Part shown: one piece after another, positions 9,035-17,350 of the stretch | Numbering within the stretch: the stretch's first letter is position 1 | Layout: every line of letters begins with the position of its first letter | From: Deinococcus sp. KNUC1210 | GTDB taxonomy: Bacteria > Deinococcota > Deinococci > Deinococcales > Deinococcaceae | Length of the DNA stretch: 64,000 bases | Direction: 5' to 3' | NCBI RefSeq assembly: GCF_022344005.1 | Contig: NZ_CP092190.1 | Coordinates: forward strand, 186,001 to 250,000 | Position numbers and translations under genes: made by a program | Notes under the pieces: generated by a model | Told to the model about the DNA's origin: nothing | The model's database searches: none | What the model saw: the letters and a program-made list of their open reading frames with translations, nothing else

Positions 9035-11130
9035 CCACCCGTTCCGATGCTCCGACCCTCTCCGCGCCCGCCGACCCGGTGGCTGCGCCCTCGCCCGCCT
9101 TTATTCCGAGTTTCACCCAGCAGGAAAAGACCATCACACTGGTCGCCCTGATGGTGGTGTTTCTGCTCAGCGCCCTCGACCAGACCATCGTGAGTACCGC
9201 CATGCCGCGCATCATCGCGCAGCTTCACGGGCTGAATCTGTACAGCTGGGTCACCACCGCGTATCTGCTCGCCAGCACTGTCATGGTGCCGATCTACGGC
9301 AAACTGGGCGACCTGTTCGGACGCAAACCCATTCTGGTGGTCGGCGTCTCGCTCTTCCTGATCGGCTCGGCGCTGTGCGGGATGGCCGGAGAACCCTTTC
9401 TGGGTAACCTGTTCGGCGGCGGCATGGTGCAGCTGATCGTGTTCCGCGCCTTCCAGGGGCTGGGCGGCGCCGCGCTGTTCACCAGTGCGTTCGCCATCCT
9501 GGCCGACATGTATCCGCCTGCCGAACGCGCCAAATTCGGCGGCCTGTTCGGCGCGGTCTTCGGTCTGGCGAGTGTCATCGGCCCGGCCATCGGCGGCTTT
9601 CTGACCGATCACGGCACCGCCACGCTGCTGGGCTACCACATCGAGGGCTGGCGCTGGGTGTTTTACGTCAATCTGCCGCTCGGCATCCTCAGCCTGTTCA
9701 TGATCCTGGTCAAGATGCCCAGCCTGACGCACAAGGCCACCGGCAAGATCGATTTCCTGGGCGCGGCCCTGATCATTCTGACCACCGTGCCGCTGCTGCT
9801 GGCCCTGACCTGGGGCGGCACCACCTACGCCTGGGGCAGCGCCCGCATCGTGGGTCTGCTGGCCCTGAGCGCCGTGAGCCTGCTGCTGTTCCTGTGGGCC
9901 GAAACGCGCACCAAAGACCCGATTCTGCCGCTCGAACTGTTCCGCCTGCCGGTCTTCGCCCTGTCCAATCTGGCGGCCTTCGTGATCGGTATGGCCTTTC
10001 TGGGCGTCGTGATGTTCCTGCCGCTGTTCATGCAGCTCGTGCTGGGCATCAGCGCCACCAACAGCGGCTTTTCGCTGCTGCCCCTGATGCTGGGTCTGAT
10101 TCTGGCCTCGGTGCTGTCGGGCACGCTCGTCGCCCGGACCGGCAAGTACAAGCCCTTCATGATCGGCGGCGGCTTGATTCTGCTGCTGGGCGTGTGGCTC
10201 CTGACGCGTATCGGCGTGGGCACCACCCAGCTCGATCTGGCATGGCGCATGTTCGTGGTGGGCATGGGTCTGGGGCCGAGTCAGAGCCTGTACAATCTGG
10301 CGGTTCAGAACGCCGTACCGCGCCATCAGATGGGCGTGGCAACCAGCAGCAGTCAGTTTTTCCGGCAGATCGGCAGCACCATCGGCACCGCCATCTTCGG
10401 CGCACTTCTGATCAGCAATCTGTCGGTGCAGCTTCCCAAGTACCTGCCCGCGACCATGCATGTCGATACCAGCAGCATCAACATGGGCAGCCTGATGGGC
10501 GGCAGCAAGCAGAACAGCAACGATCAGGTCGCGGCGGCGGTCAACGCGCAGTATGCCCAGATCGAGAAGGCGTTCCGGGGCGACGCGGCGGCGACGGCAG
10601 CGATTCTCGCCAACCCGCAGACGCCCGCCGAACTCAAGACCTCGCTGCAAAACGGCGGCCTGAAGGCAAAAGTCCACGTGCAGCTCGTGAATCAGGCGGC
10701 GGCGCTGGAGCGGGCGCTGGCGGGCGGTGAGGCCGGACGACAGGCGCTGCTCAAGACGGCCCTTCCCGCCGCGCTGAAAACCCAGCTTCAGGCGATTCCC
10801 GCTGCGGCGCTCGCCACTCCGCAGGCGGCCCAGGCCACCGCGAAGCAGGTTTCGGCGGCGCTGCTGGCCCAGGAACCGCAGGCGGTGGAGGCGGCGACCA
10901 CCCAGGCACTCGCTCAGGTGAAAGCCACCCTGACGACCCAGGCGGCCAAGGTCGCCAAGCAGGTGCAGGACGGCACGAAGCAGGCATTCTCGCACTCGGT
11001 CACGGCGATGTTCGGCACCAGCATCTTCATCATCCTGATCGGCTTCCTGATCACGCTGTTCATCCCCGGTCTGCCGCTGCGCCAGAACGCGCCCAAAGAC
11101 GGAGAAGCGGCTCCGGTGGCGGCGCACTGA
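9031..11130 (+). CDS. DHA2-family (14-TM) MFS multidrug efflux transporter with a long C-terminal loop
   Basis: A 699-residue protein, larger than the usual 450-550. Residues 35-470 carry 13 TM helices with DHA2 motifs: [13 protein letters not shown] (motif D1), [11 protein letters not shown] (motif A) and GPAIGGFL (motif C). The last TM (about 655-685, [18 protein letters not shown]) is separated from TM13 by about 180 hydrophilic residues, extremely Ala/Gln/Lys rich and helical in character. By topology this loop should lie outside the membrane. It should export lipophilic drugs or dyes by H+ antiport. It is coupled to the MarR gene upstream. Codon usage in the loop matches the rest of the gene. 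Confidence 0.92.
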   Translation: MTTRSDAPTLSAPADPVAAPSPAFIPSFTQQEKTITLVALMVVFLLSALDQTIVSTAMPRIIAQLHGLNLYSWVTTAYLLASTVMVPIYGKLGDLFGRKPILVVGVSLFLIGSALCGMAGEPFLGNLFGGGMVQLIVFRAFQGLGGAALFTSAFAILADMYPPAERAKFGGLFGAVFGLASVIGPAIGGFLTDHGTATLLGYHIEGWRWVFYVNLPLGILSLFMILVKMPSLTHKATGKIDFLGAALIILTTVPLLLALTWGGTTYAWGSARIVGLLALSAVSLLLFLWAETRTKDPILPLELFRLPVFALSNLAAFVIGMAFLGVVMFLPLFMQLVLGISATNSGFSLLPLMLGLILASVLSGTLVARTGKYKPFMIGGGLILLLGVWLLTRIGVGTTQLDLAWRMFVVGMGLGPSQSLYNLAVQNAVPRHQMGVATSSSQFFRQIGSTIGTAIFGALLISNLSVQLPKYLPATMHVDTSSINMGSLMGGSKQNSNDQVAAAVNAQYAQIEKAFRGDAAATAAILANPQTPAELKTSLQNGGLKAKVHVQLVNQAAALERALAGGEAGRQALLKTALPAALKTQLQAIPAAALATPQAAQATAKQVSAALLAQEPQAVEAATTQALAQVKATLTTQAAKVAKQVQDGTKQAFSHSVTAMFGTSIFIILIGFLITLFIPGLPLRQNAPKDGEAAPVAAH

Positions 11131-11261
11131 CCTCCACGCGCTGAAGCGTCATTCCGAAGTGGTCCTGCCGAACGGGTGGGGCCACTGGTCTTTTATCGGA
11201 GGTGCCGGGGTCGTTCCTGCCGCCACCCTTCTCCTGACGAACTCTGCGTATCATGCAGCCC

Positions 11262-12328
11262 ATGAAGGTCTACACGCCGTCCGATACTTCGCCCCGCGAG
11301 CTTGGGTTTTCGATGCCCCCGAGTGGGCCGCACACGCCGCCACCTGGATGAGCTGGCCCGCCGACGACGAGCTGTGGTTCGGACATCTGGACGCGGTGCG
11401 GGCCGAATACGCCGAACTGGTCCGCACAATTGCGCGTTTCGAGCCGGTTCAGCTGCTGGTGCGCGATCAGGAGAGCGAGGACGATGCCCGCCTTCGCCTG
11501 GGCACGCTGGGTCAGATCCGGCTGCACCGTGTTCCGCTCGACGACGTGTGGATCAGAGACAACGGCCCGATCTTCGTGCGGAACGAGGCGGGCGAGGTGG
11601 CGCTGACCGACTGGAAGTTCAACAGCTGGGGTGGCAAATTTCAGTGGCAGCACGACGACAAGGTGCCCGAGTACGTGGCTGAAACCCTCCAGATGCCCCG
11701 CTGGAACATGCAGACCGTGCTGGAAGGCGGAGCCATCGAGGTCAACGGCGACGGCGTGGCGCTGGTCACGCGCTCGTGCCTGCTCACGCCCACCCGCAAT
11801 CCGGGCATGACCGAGGCCGATTACAGCGAACTGCTGAGCCGGACGCTGGGACTCGACAAGCTGCTGTGGCTCGACGCGGGCCTTGAAAACGACCATACCG
11901 ACGGGCACATCGATACCATCACCCGCTTCACCGATGCGCAGACCATCGTGACGAGCGTGGAGCCTGACCCCGCCGACGCCAACCATACGACCATGCACCA
12001 CAATCTGAAAGCCCTGCGCCAGATGCTCGACGGCGAGGAGCGCCCCTTCCGGATCGTCGAACTGCCGCTGCCCGCTGCCCGTCTGGAAGGCGCGGAAGGC
12101 AGACTGCCGCCCACGTATGCCAATTTCTATATCGGAAACGGCTTCGTGGTGGTGCCGCAGTACGGCGACGCCAACGACGAACCCGCTCTGGAAGTCCTGA
12201 AGCCGCTGTTTCCGGGCCGCGAGGTGATCGGTCTTCCCAGCCGCGCCATCATCGAGGGGGGCGGTAGCTTTCACTGCATGACCCAGCAGCAGCCGGAAGG
12301 CGAACGCTGGAGCGGCTCTGAGAGCTGA
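11262..12328 (+). CDS. aguA: Agmatine deiminase (peptidylarginine-deiminase family), N-terminal frameshift
   Basis: Hydrolyses agmatine to N-carbamoylputrescine and ammonia in the cytoplasm. The body has the family motifs: MSWPADDELW near the N-terminus, VWIRDNGPIFV, EGGAIEVNG, ENDHTDGHIDTITRF and the C-terminal catalytic Cys in GGGSFHCMTQQ. The natural start is ATG 11262, 7 nt after a TATCAT -10 box, giving MKVYTPSDTSPRELGFSMPP. That frame ends early unless one C is added to the C5 run at 11316-11320. With six Cs it continues as EWAAHAATWMSWP, exactly as in homologues, giving about 355 residues. The downstream frame is open on its own from 11159. Its partner, N-carbamoylputrescine amidase, lies 1.1 kb downstream. 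Confidence 0.85.
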
Positions 12329-12355
12329 GCGCTGAACAGGGGTGGCAGCTTTTTC

Positions 12356-13315
12356 TTATCGGCCCCCCGCCGCCACTTCGCTGGCAGTTCCGGCAAGCAG
12401 CAGCGTGTCGCCGCGCCTCAGCAATTCGCCGGGCTGGGCACGCAGGGGGTGTCCGTCGCGCCATACGGCGACCACCAGTGCGCCGCAGCGTTGCCCGAAC
12501 GCCTCCACGCTGCGGCCCACATCCGGTTCCGGCACCGTGATCTCGCGCACCGTGAAGTGGTCGGACGCCACCGCGCCGTGCAGAAACCGCGACAGGTTGG
12601 GAGCCAGCATCAGGCCAGCGATGCGGTTGCCGCTGAGCTGATAGGGATTGACCACCTCGCTCGCTCCGGCACGGCGCATCTTGCGGGCTGCCATGTCGTC
12701 GCTGGCCCGCGCAATGATGGTGAGCTGCGGCATCAGGCTGCGGGCTGACAGCACCACATACAGATTGGCCGGGTCGCTGCTGATGACGCTGACCAGCGCG
12801 GCGGCCTTTTCCAGCCCGGCCCGCTTGAGCACTTCCTCGTCGGTGGCGTCGCCTTCCAGCGTGTGCAGTCCGTGCGAGGCCGCCAGTGCCAGCCGCTCCG
12901 GATCATCGTCGATCACGATCACGGTGCGGCCCGCGCTCAGCAGCGCCGCGCCCACGGCCTCTCCGACCTGTCCGTACCCGCACACCACCGTATGATCTTT
13001 CAGCATTCGCAGTCGCCGCTCCTTTCTGCGTTTCAGGGTCGCCGGATCGAGCACGCCGCGCAGGGTACTTTCGGCCAGCAGACTCAGCAGGTACAGCATC
13101 AGGCCGATGCCCGCCACCATCAGCACGTTGGTAAAGGCCTTGCCCGCCGTGTGCAGCGGATGAACTTCTCCGAAGCCCACGGTGGTCAGCACCATCAGGG
13201 TCATGTACAGGCTGTCCGACCAGTCCCACCCCTCGATGAAGTGATAGCCGCTGCTGCTGACCCCGATCAGCAGAGCCAGCAGCAGCAGCAGCCAGACCGG
13301 ACGCACACTTCCCAT
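12356..13315 (-). CDS. Two-TM potassium channel with RCK (TrkA-N/TrkA-C) domains
   Basis: A 319-residue protein: TM1 (VWLLLLLALLIGVSSSGYHF), a pore loop with selectivity filter TTVGFGE (about residues 50-56), TM2, then a Rossmann RCK domain starting VVCGYGQVGEAVG (nucleotide-binding glycines, with a terminal VIDDDPE acidic strand). A TrkA-C ligand-binding domain follows at the C-terminus. This is the MthK/Kch-like architecture of ligand-gated K+ channels. I chose ATG 13315 because CATACT ends 7 nt upstream and homologous sequence begins there. An upstream in-frame extension has no family similarity. It sits between the two putrescine-pathway genes on the opposite strand, and its promoter overlaps the divergent amidase promoter region. 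Confidence 0.9.
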   Translation of the reverse strand: MGSVRPVWLLLLLALLIGVSSSGYHFIEGWDWSDSLYMTLMVLTTVGFGEVHPLHTAGKAFTNVLMVAGIGLMLYLLSLLAESTLRGVLDPATLKRRKERRLRMLKDHTVVCGYGQVGEAVGAALLSAGRTVIVIDDDPERLALAASHGLHTLEGDATDEEVLKRAGLEKAAALVSVISSDPANLYVVLSARSLMPQLTIIARASDDMAARKMRRAGASEVVNPYQLSGNRIAGLMLAPNLSRFLHGAVASDHFTVREITVPEPDVGRSVEAFGQRCGALVVAVWRDGHPLRAQPGELLRRGDTLLLAGTASEVAAGGR

Positions 13316-13401
13316 CACGCACAGTATGAACTCTGGATGAAGGCAGCGTGCAGGGTGCGGCGGTGGGAATCGGGCCGACAGATTTCGGGTAGGCTCGGGG
13401 T

Positions 13402-14292
13402 ATGACCACACCGGCCTCTGTCAACCTTGCCGTGATTCAGATGCACATGACCGACACCCTCGAAGACAATCTCAGCCGCGCCGAGGCGCATGTGCGCGAG
13501 GCTGCCCGGCAGGGAGCCAACGTCGTGCTTCTGCCGGAACTCTTCGAGAATCTGTACTTCTGTCAGGTCGAGCGGGAAGAGTATTTCGCGCTGGCCCACC
13601 CGGTGCAGAATCATCCGTTTCTTGGCCGATTTCAGAGTCTGGCCGCCGAACTGGGCGTGGTGCTGCCCGTCAGCTTCTTCGAGGCGGCGGGGCAGGCGCA
13701 TTACAACAGTCTGGCGACCATCGACGCCGACGGCACGCTGCTGGGCGTGTACCGCAAGAGCCACATTCCCGACGGCCCCGGCTACGAGGAAAAATACTAT
13801 TTCAACGGCGGCGACACCGGCTTCAAGGTCTGGGACACCCGCTACGGACGTGTGGGCGTGGGCATCTGCTGGGATCAGTGGTATCCGGAAACTGCACGCG
13901 CCCTGATGCTGCTGGGTGCAGACTTCCTGCTGTATCCGACCGCGATCGGCAGCGAACCCGCCGAGGTCGAGACGCCGAATAACCACTCGATGTGGCAGCG
14001 GGCCATGCAGGGTCACGCGGTCAGCAACAGCAGCTACGTGGGGGCCGCCAACCGCATCGGGAAGGAGATCGTCGGCGGTCTGGAGCAGACGTACTACGGT
14101 CACGCCTTCATTGCCGACTACACCGGGGACATCGTGGCGGAGTTCGGCGCTGACGAGGAAGGAGCGCTGCTGCACGCGCTGAATCTGGTCGAGGCCCGGC
14201 GTTTCAGAGCGGGCATGGGCTTTTTCAGAGACCGCAGACCCGAGCTGTATGGTCCGCTGATGACGCTCGACGGTCATACCCGGCGCGGCTGA
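13402..14292 (+). CDS. aguB: N-carbamoylputrescine amidase (nitrilase superfamily)
   Basis: A 296-residue member of the carbon-nitrogen hydrolase family. The catalytic triad is visible: Glu in VLLPELFENLY (about residue 46), Lys in GVYRKSHIPDGPGY (about 119) and Cys in VGVGICWDQWYPE (about 156). The last motif and YEEKYYFNGGDTGF are typical of N-carbamoylputrescine amidases of plants and bacteria, which release putrescine, CO2 and NH3. It provides the step after agmatine deiminase. The start ATG is 6 nt after TAGGCT (13390-13395), so the mRNA is probably leaderless and independent of the deiminase gene. Confidence 0.92.
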   Translation: MTTPASVNLAVIQMHMTDTLEDNLSRAEAHVREAARQGANVVLLPELFENLYFCQVEREEYFALAHPVQNHPFLGRFQSLAAELGVVLPVSFFEAAGQAHYNSLATIDADGTLLGVYRKSHIPDGPGYEEKYYFNGGDTGFKVWDTRYGRVGVGICWDQWYPETARALMLLGADFLLYPTAIGSEPAEVETPNNHSMWQRAMQGHAVSNSSYVGAANRIGKEIVGGLEQTYYGHAFIADYTGDIVAEFGADEEGALLHALNLVEARRFRAGMGFFRDRRPELYGPLMTLDGHTRRG

Positions 14293-14415
14293 CTGTAGGC
14301 CGCCCCGCAGTCTCTGGGCGGGCAGCCGGGAACATCAAGAAAGCCTCCAAGCGGTCTCAAGATGTACCAAGCGCATTCCCATCTGAGTGCAGGGGTTCGC
14401 CAGCACACTGAGGGC

Positions 14416-14874
14416 ATGTTAACCAACGAACAGATCGGTGACGCCCTGCGGAAGCTCTCGGGAACCCTGCGCGACGGCGAGAAGGGCTTCAGCGAGGCTG
14501 CCGAGAATGCCAAGGACAGCAGCCTGAAGAGCATGTTTTCGGAACTGAGCAGCCAGCGTGCTTCGATGGCGGCCCAGCTGGAACCCATGGTGACGCAGTA
14601 CGGCGAGACCCCGCGTGAAGGCGGCAGCGTCGGTGCAGCGCTGCACCGCACCTGGCTGAACGTGCGCGACGCAATCACCGGGCGCGACGACGCTGCCGTG
14701 GTGGCCGAAGCCGAGCGCGGCGAGGACGTGGCGAAGGGCAACTACGAGGAAGTGCTGAAAGAAGAGCTGCCCGCCGATGTTCGCAGCATGGTCGAAGCCC
14801 AGTACGCCCAGGTCAAGGCCAGCCACGACAAGGTGCGCGACCTGAAGCACTCGCTGGAAGCAGCCAAGTCTTGA
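14416..14874 (+). CDS. PA2169/DUF2383-type four-helix-bundle protein
   Basis: A 152-residue, almost wholly helical protein (LRKLSGTLRDGEKGFSEAAENAKD, SMFSELSSQRASMAAQLEPM, HRTWLNVRDAITGRDDAAV, EEVLKEELPADVRSMVEAQYAQVKASHDKV). This matches the ferritin-like DUF2383/PA2169 family, often induced by general stress. The spacing of Glu and His does not clearly give a metal site. ATG 14416 was preferred because CACACT ends 6 nt before it (leaderless). It is followed 25 bp downstream by the small LEA-like membrane protein gene, probably as an operon ended by the hairpin at 15426. Confidence 0.78.
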   Translation: MLTNEQIGDALRKLSGTLRDGEKGFSEAAENAKDSSLKSMFSELSSQRASMAAQLEPMVTQYGETPREGGSVGAALHRTWLNVRDAITGRDDAAVVAEAERGEDVAKGNYEEVLKEELPADVRSMVEAQYAQVKASHDKVRDLKHSLEAAKS

Positions 14875-14899
14875 GCTGTGGAGTCAGGGGAGGGAGCCG

Positions 14900-15406
14900 A
14901 TGAACGTAAAACAGACCGTACAGGACGCCGCCGACGCGCTGGGCGAGCAGATGCACGAGCGCAAGGCTGATATGAAGTTCGATGCCCGCCTGAAAGCCAT
15001 CGAGCGCAATCTCGGTCAGGTGGATAACCGCATCGACGCGCTCGGTAAGCGCTTTCCGCGTCGCCAGGGGTCCCGCTTTCCGCTGGGCCTGGTGGTGCTG
15101 GCAGGTGTAGGCTACGCGCTCTACAATCCTTCGACTCGCAGCAAGGTGCTGGAACTGATCGGAAATGTCAGCCCGGCAGCCCGTGACAGCGTGGAAGGCA
15201 TGATCGGGAAGACCGGCGACGCCGTGGCCGACATGCAGGGTGGGCGCGACATGGGCAGCACAGTGAAAGACACTGCCCAGACCGCTGTGCAGAAAGCCAA
15301 GGACGTGACGCAGGATGTCGGCAACGACGTTCAGCGCGGCGTGGACAGGCTCTCTGACAAGGCGCAGGCTACCGCCGCGAACGTCAAGCAGGACCTGAAG
15401 AGTTGA
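14900..15406 (+). CDS. Small single-TM protein with amphipathic LEA-like C-terminus
   Basis: A 168-residue protein: a charged helical N-terminus (residues 1-55), one TM helix (FPLGLVVLAGVGYALYNP, about 60-77), then a long region of 11-mer-like repeats rich in Ala, Lys, Asp and Thr (AQTAVQKAKDVTQDVGNDVQ). That part resembles LEA-group-3 or YtxH-type proteins, which become helical on drying or at membranes. It lies 25 bp after the DUF2383 gene with a GGGAGG ribosome binding site, and a strong terminator follows. The function is inferred only as a stress or envelope-associated role. Confidence 0.65.
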   Translation: MNVKQTVQDAADALGEQMHERKADMKFDARLKAIERNLGQVDNRIDALGKRFPRRQGSRFPLGLVVLAGVGYALYNPSTRSKVLELIGNVSPAARDSVEGMIGKTGDAVADMQGGRDMGSTVKDTAQTAVQKAKDVTQDVGNDVQRGVDRLSDKAQATAANVKQDLKS

Positions 15407-15425
15407 GCTGAGAACTCTAGATGTC

Positions 15426-15465
15426 GCCCCTGAACCGCTCTGCGCTGTTCGGGGGCGGCTTTTTA
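15426..15465 (+). terminator. Rho-independent terminator
   Basis: A 10-bp GC-rich stem (15426-15435 with 15447-15456, one wobble), 11-nt loop, then GGCTTTTTATT. It lies 20 bp after the LEA-like gene. Confidence 0.88.
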
Positions 15466-15507
15466 TTCAGCAGAAAATGGAAACTCGACTGACAGCTTTC
15501 AAATGAC

Positions 15508-15543
15508 AGCGCCGGACACCTTATATACGAGGCGTCCGGCGCT
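15508..15543 (-). terminator. Hairpin terminator of the ABM-domain gene
   Basis: A perfect 10-bp inverted repeat (AGCGCCGGAC with GTCCGGCGCT), AT-rich loop, just beyond the stop of the minus-strand monooxygenase gene. There is no U tract. Confidence 0.6.
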
Positions 15544-15555
15544 GGCTGTGGTGCT

Positions 15556-15912
15556 TCAGTGTCCGCCCAGCGGTTTTCCTCTGGGTTCGGGCGTCAGATC
15601 GGGGCGGCTGGAATCCTGAAGGACCTCGTGCAGCTCCAGCTTGTTCGGACCGCTGAAAGCCTCTTTGGGAAGGGTGCCGCTGCGGGCATGACCCTGGGTG
15701 AAGGCCTCGGAGGTCGTCCAGGCGTCGAAGTCTTCGCGGCTGTTCCACACGGTCAGCACGATGTAGGGGTCGCCGGGCGCAACGGGCCGCAGCACCTGAT
15801 TGCTGATAAATCCGGGCATGGTATCGACCATGCGGGCGCGGTTCAAAAAGCGCTCCTCGAAGGCGTCGGCGTGGTCGGGGTTCACGAAAATACGGTTCAT
15901 CACGGTGATCAT
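15556..15912 (-). CDS. Antibiotic biosynthesis monooxygenase (ABM) domain protein
   Basis: A 118-residue dimeric alpha+beta barrel protein. The ABM pattern is clear: MITVMNRIFVNPDHADAFEERF, then MVDTMPGFISNQVLRP and YIVLTVWNSREDFDAWTTSEAF with conserved Trp. This group contains heme-degrading (IsdG/HmoB-like) and cofactor-free quinol monooxygenases. The N-terminal Asn (MNRIFV) and the Trp fit the heme-monooxygenase-like subgroup, but a histidine ligand is not obvious. Start: ATG 15912 with AGGAGG 6 nt upstream. The frame upstream of it is non-homologous. Confidence 0.78.
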   Translation of the reverse strand: MITVMNRIFVNPDHADAFEERFLNRARMVDTMPGFISNQVLRPVAPGDPYIVLTVWNSREDFDAWTTSEAFTQGHARSGTLPKEAFSGPNKLELHEVLQDSSRPDLTPEPRGKPLGGH

Positions 15913-16012
15913 GTCTGGCCTCCTGCTGGGCGAAGTGGCTTTCAGGCTACCCCTTTTCACCCGGCCTGTTTTCACCTTCCCGGTTTCATCTGCTGTGTCG
16001 GCTGCCCTGTCT

Positions 16013-16903
16013 TCAGCCGTTCGCCCCGAAATGCAGAACATTCCCCGAAGGATCGCTGACCTCGAAGCCGTTCTGCACGTCCGTGGGTGCTGCGCCGCCC
16101 GCTTCCAGCCGGGCACGCAGCAGATTCAGGTCGGCTTCCGGCACCAATACACGGGCACGCAGCAGCCGCGCCTCGCCGTCCTGGGGCTGCGCTCCACCCC
16201 GGCTCTGCCAGGTATTCAGGCCGAAATGGTGGTGATAGCCACCCTGCGAGACGAAGAGCGCTCCCTGCTGCGCCATATCGACCACCACATCCAGCCCCAG
16301 CAGGTCCGTGTAGAAAGCCCGCGTGCGCTCCAGGTCGCTGACCTTCAGGTGAACATGACCCATGACGGTGCCGCCGGGCAGCCCGCGCCAGGTCCTGTCC
16401 GGTCCAGCGGCCTCGACGATGCCCTGAATGTCGGCGGCCACGGTGCCCATACGCACCTGCCCCGCTTCCCAGGCCCAACTCGCCGCGTCTCGGTCGGCAT
16501 AGACCTCGATGCCGTGTCCGTCAGGGTCCTGAAAGTAAATCGCCTCGCTCACCAGATGGTCGGACGCGCCCTGCACCGCACGCTGCTCCTCGATCAGATG
16601 CGTCACGAAGCGCCCCAGGTCGGCGCGGGTGGGCAGCAGCAGCGCGAAATGGTACAGCCCGGCATGGCGCGGCGAAGAGGGCTTCGCCCGCGTCTGCTCG
16701 TGCAGTTCCAGGAGCGGAACTGACGTGCCCAGCACCGCCGACCCATCAGCCCGCTGAAGCACCTTCAGGCCGATGGTGTCCTGATAGTACGCAAGGCTGC
16801 GCTCCAGGTCGCTGACCGTCAGGGTTACAGGCCCGAGCGACAGCTGCGACAGACGGGCTTCGGGCAGATCGGAGAACGCAGAGGCAGGAGAAGGCGCAGT
16901 CAT
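16013..16903 (-). CDS. Two-domain VOC (glyoxalase/extradiol dioxygenase superfamily) protein
   Basis: A 296-residue protein with two vicinal-oxygen-chelate modules, each starting with the family VSDLERSLAYYQ/VSDLERTRAFYTDLLGL pattern. Metal-ligand candidates are His in GHVHLKVSD, His in GGYHHHFGLNTW and Glu in DPDGHGIEVYAD, as in CatE-type catechol 2,3-dioxygenases. The C-terminal module ends DPSGNVLHFG, where a Glu is more usual, so the metal site may be altered. It is probably a cytoplasmic metal-dependent dioxygenase or a related enzyme. The substrate is unknown. It is the first gene upstream of the ABM protein on the same strand (100 bp apart). Confidence 0.8.
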   Translation of the reverse strand: MTAPSPASAFSDLPEARLSQLSLGPVTLTVSDLERSLAYYQDTIGLKVLQRADGSAVLGTSVPLLELHEQTRAKPSSPRHAGLYHFALLLPTRADLGRFVTHLIEEQRAVQGASDHLVSEAIYFQDPDGHGIEVYADRDAASWAWEAGQVRMGTVAADIQGIVEAAGPDRTWRGLPGGTVMGHVHLKVSDLERTRAFYTDLLGLDVVVDMAQQGALFVSQGGYHHHFGLNTWQSRGGAQPQDGEARLLRARVLVPEADLNLLRARLEAGGAAPTDVQNGFEVSDPSGNVLHFGANG

Positions 16904-16996
16904 AGCTCTATGGTGCGCGTTTGGGTCTAGTATGTCAGTAATGCAGTATCCAATAAAGCAGAATATATTTTAAAGCTTTGTGTGAAGATAAAGACT

Positions 16997-17038
16997 TGCG
17001 TCCGTGACTGCCCTGGAAGGAAAGCAGTCACGGACGCA
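16997..17038. terminator. 15-bp perfect stem-loop downstream of glgB operon
   Basis: A perfect 15-bp inverted repeat (TGCGTCCGTGACTGC and its complement) with a 12-nt loop, followed on the minus strand by a T-rich stretch (AGTCTTTATCTT). It is the terminator for the glgB and 86-residue membrane-protein genes. Confidence 0.82.
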
Positions 17039-17089
17039 GGTTGTGGAGCGGTCTACGTCTTCCGCAGCACAGCGATCAAGCCAAAGCTC

Positions 17090-17350
17090 CTACAGGTGCT
17101 GTCCGTTGCCCACCCACAGCAGCAGGCCGATCAGGACCACATCGAGCAGCCATGCGCCGGGTCTGCGGAGTCCCGGCTGTGTTCGGGCACGCCAGAATTG
17201 CAGCCCCAGGCGCACCAGCAGCAGGGCCGCCACGATCCAGACGGGCGGGCGACCGAGGCCCAGCAGTGGCAGGAACAGCAGCACTGCCAGCACCAGCAGC
17301 ACCAGCAGACTCAGCGCCGTGGCGGGGTCGGGGCGTGCCGGGCCGCTCAA
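17090..17350 (-). CDS. Small three-helix membrane protein
   Basis: An 86-residue protein made almost entirely of three hydrophobic segments (ALSLLVLLVLAVLLFLPLLGL, VWIVAALLLVRLGLQF, AWLLDVVLIGLLLWVG) separated by short Arg-rich turns. I recognise no family. Its ATG overlaps the glgB stop (ATGA at 17347-17350), so it should be translated from the glgB transcript. Its relation to glycogen metabolism is unknown. Confidence 0.65.
   Translation of the reverse strand: MSGPARPDPATALSLLVLLVLAVLLFLPLLGLGRPPVWIVAALLLVRLGLQFWRARTQPGLRRPGAWLLDVVLIGLLLWVGNGQHL

Noticed and set aside
8866..11127. 753-codon open frame antisense to the DHA2 pump
   Set aside because: Composition is the His/Gln/Arg-rich mirror of a GC-rich gene, with no domain. 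The sense strand encodes a clear transporter.
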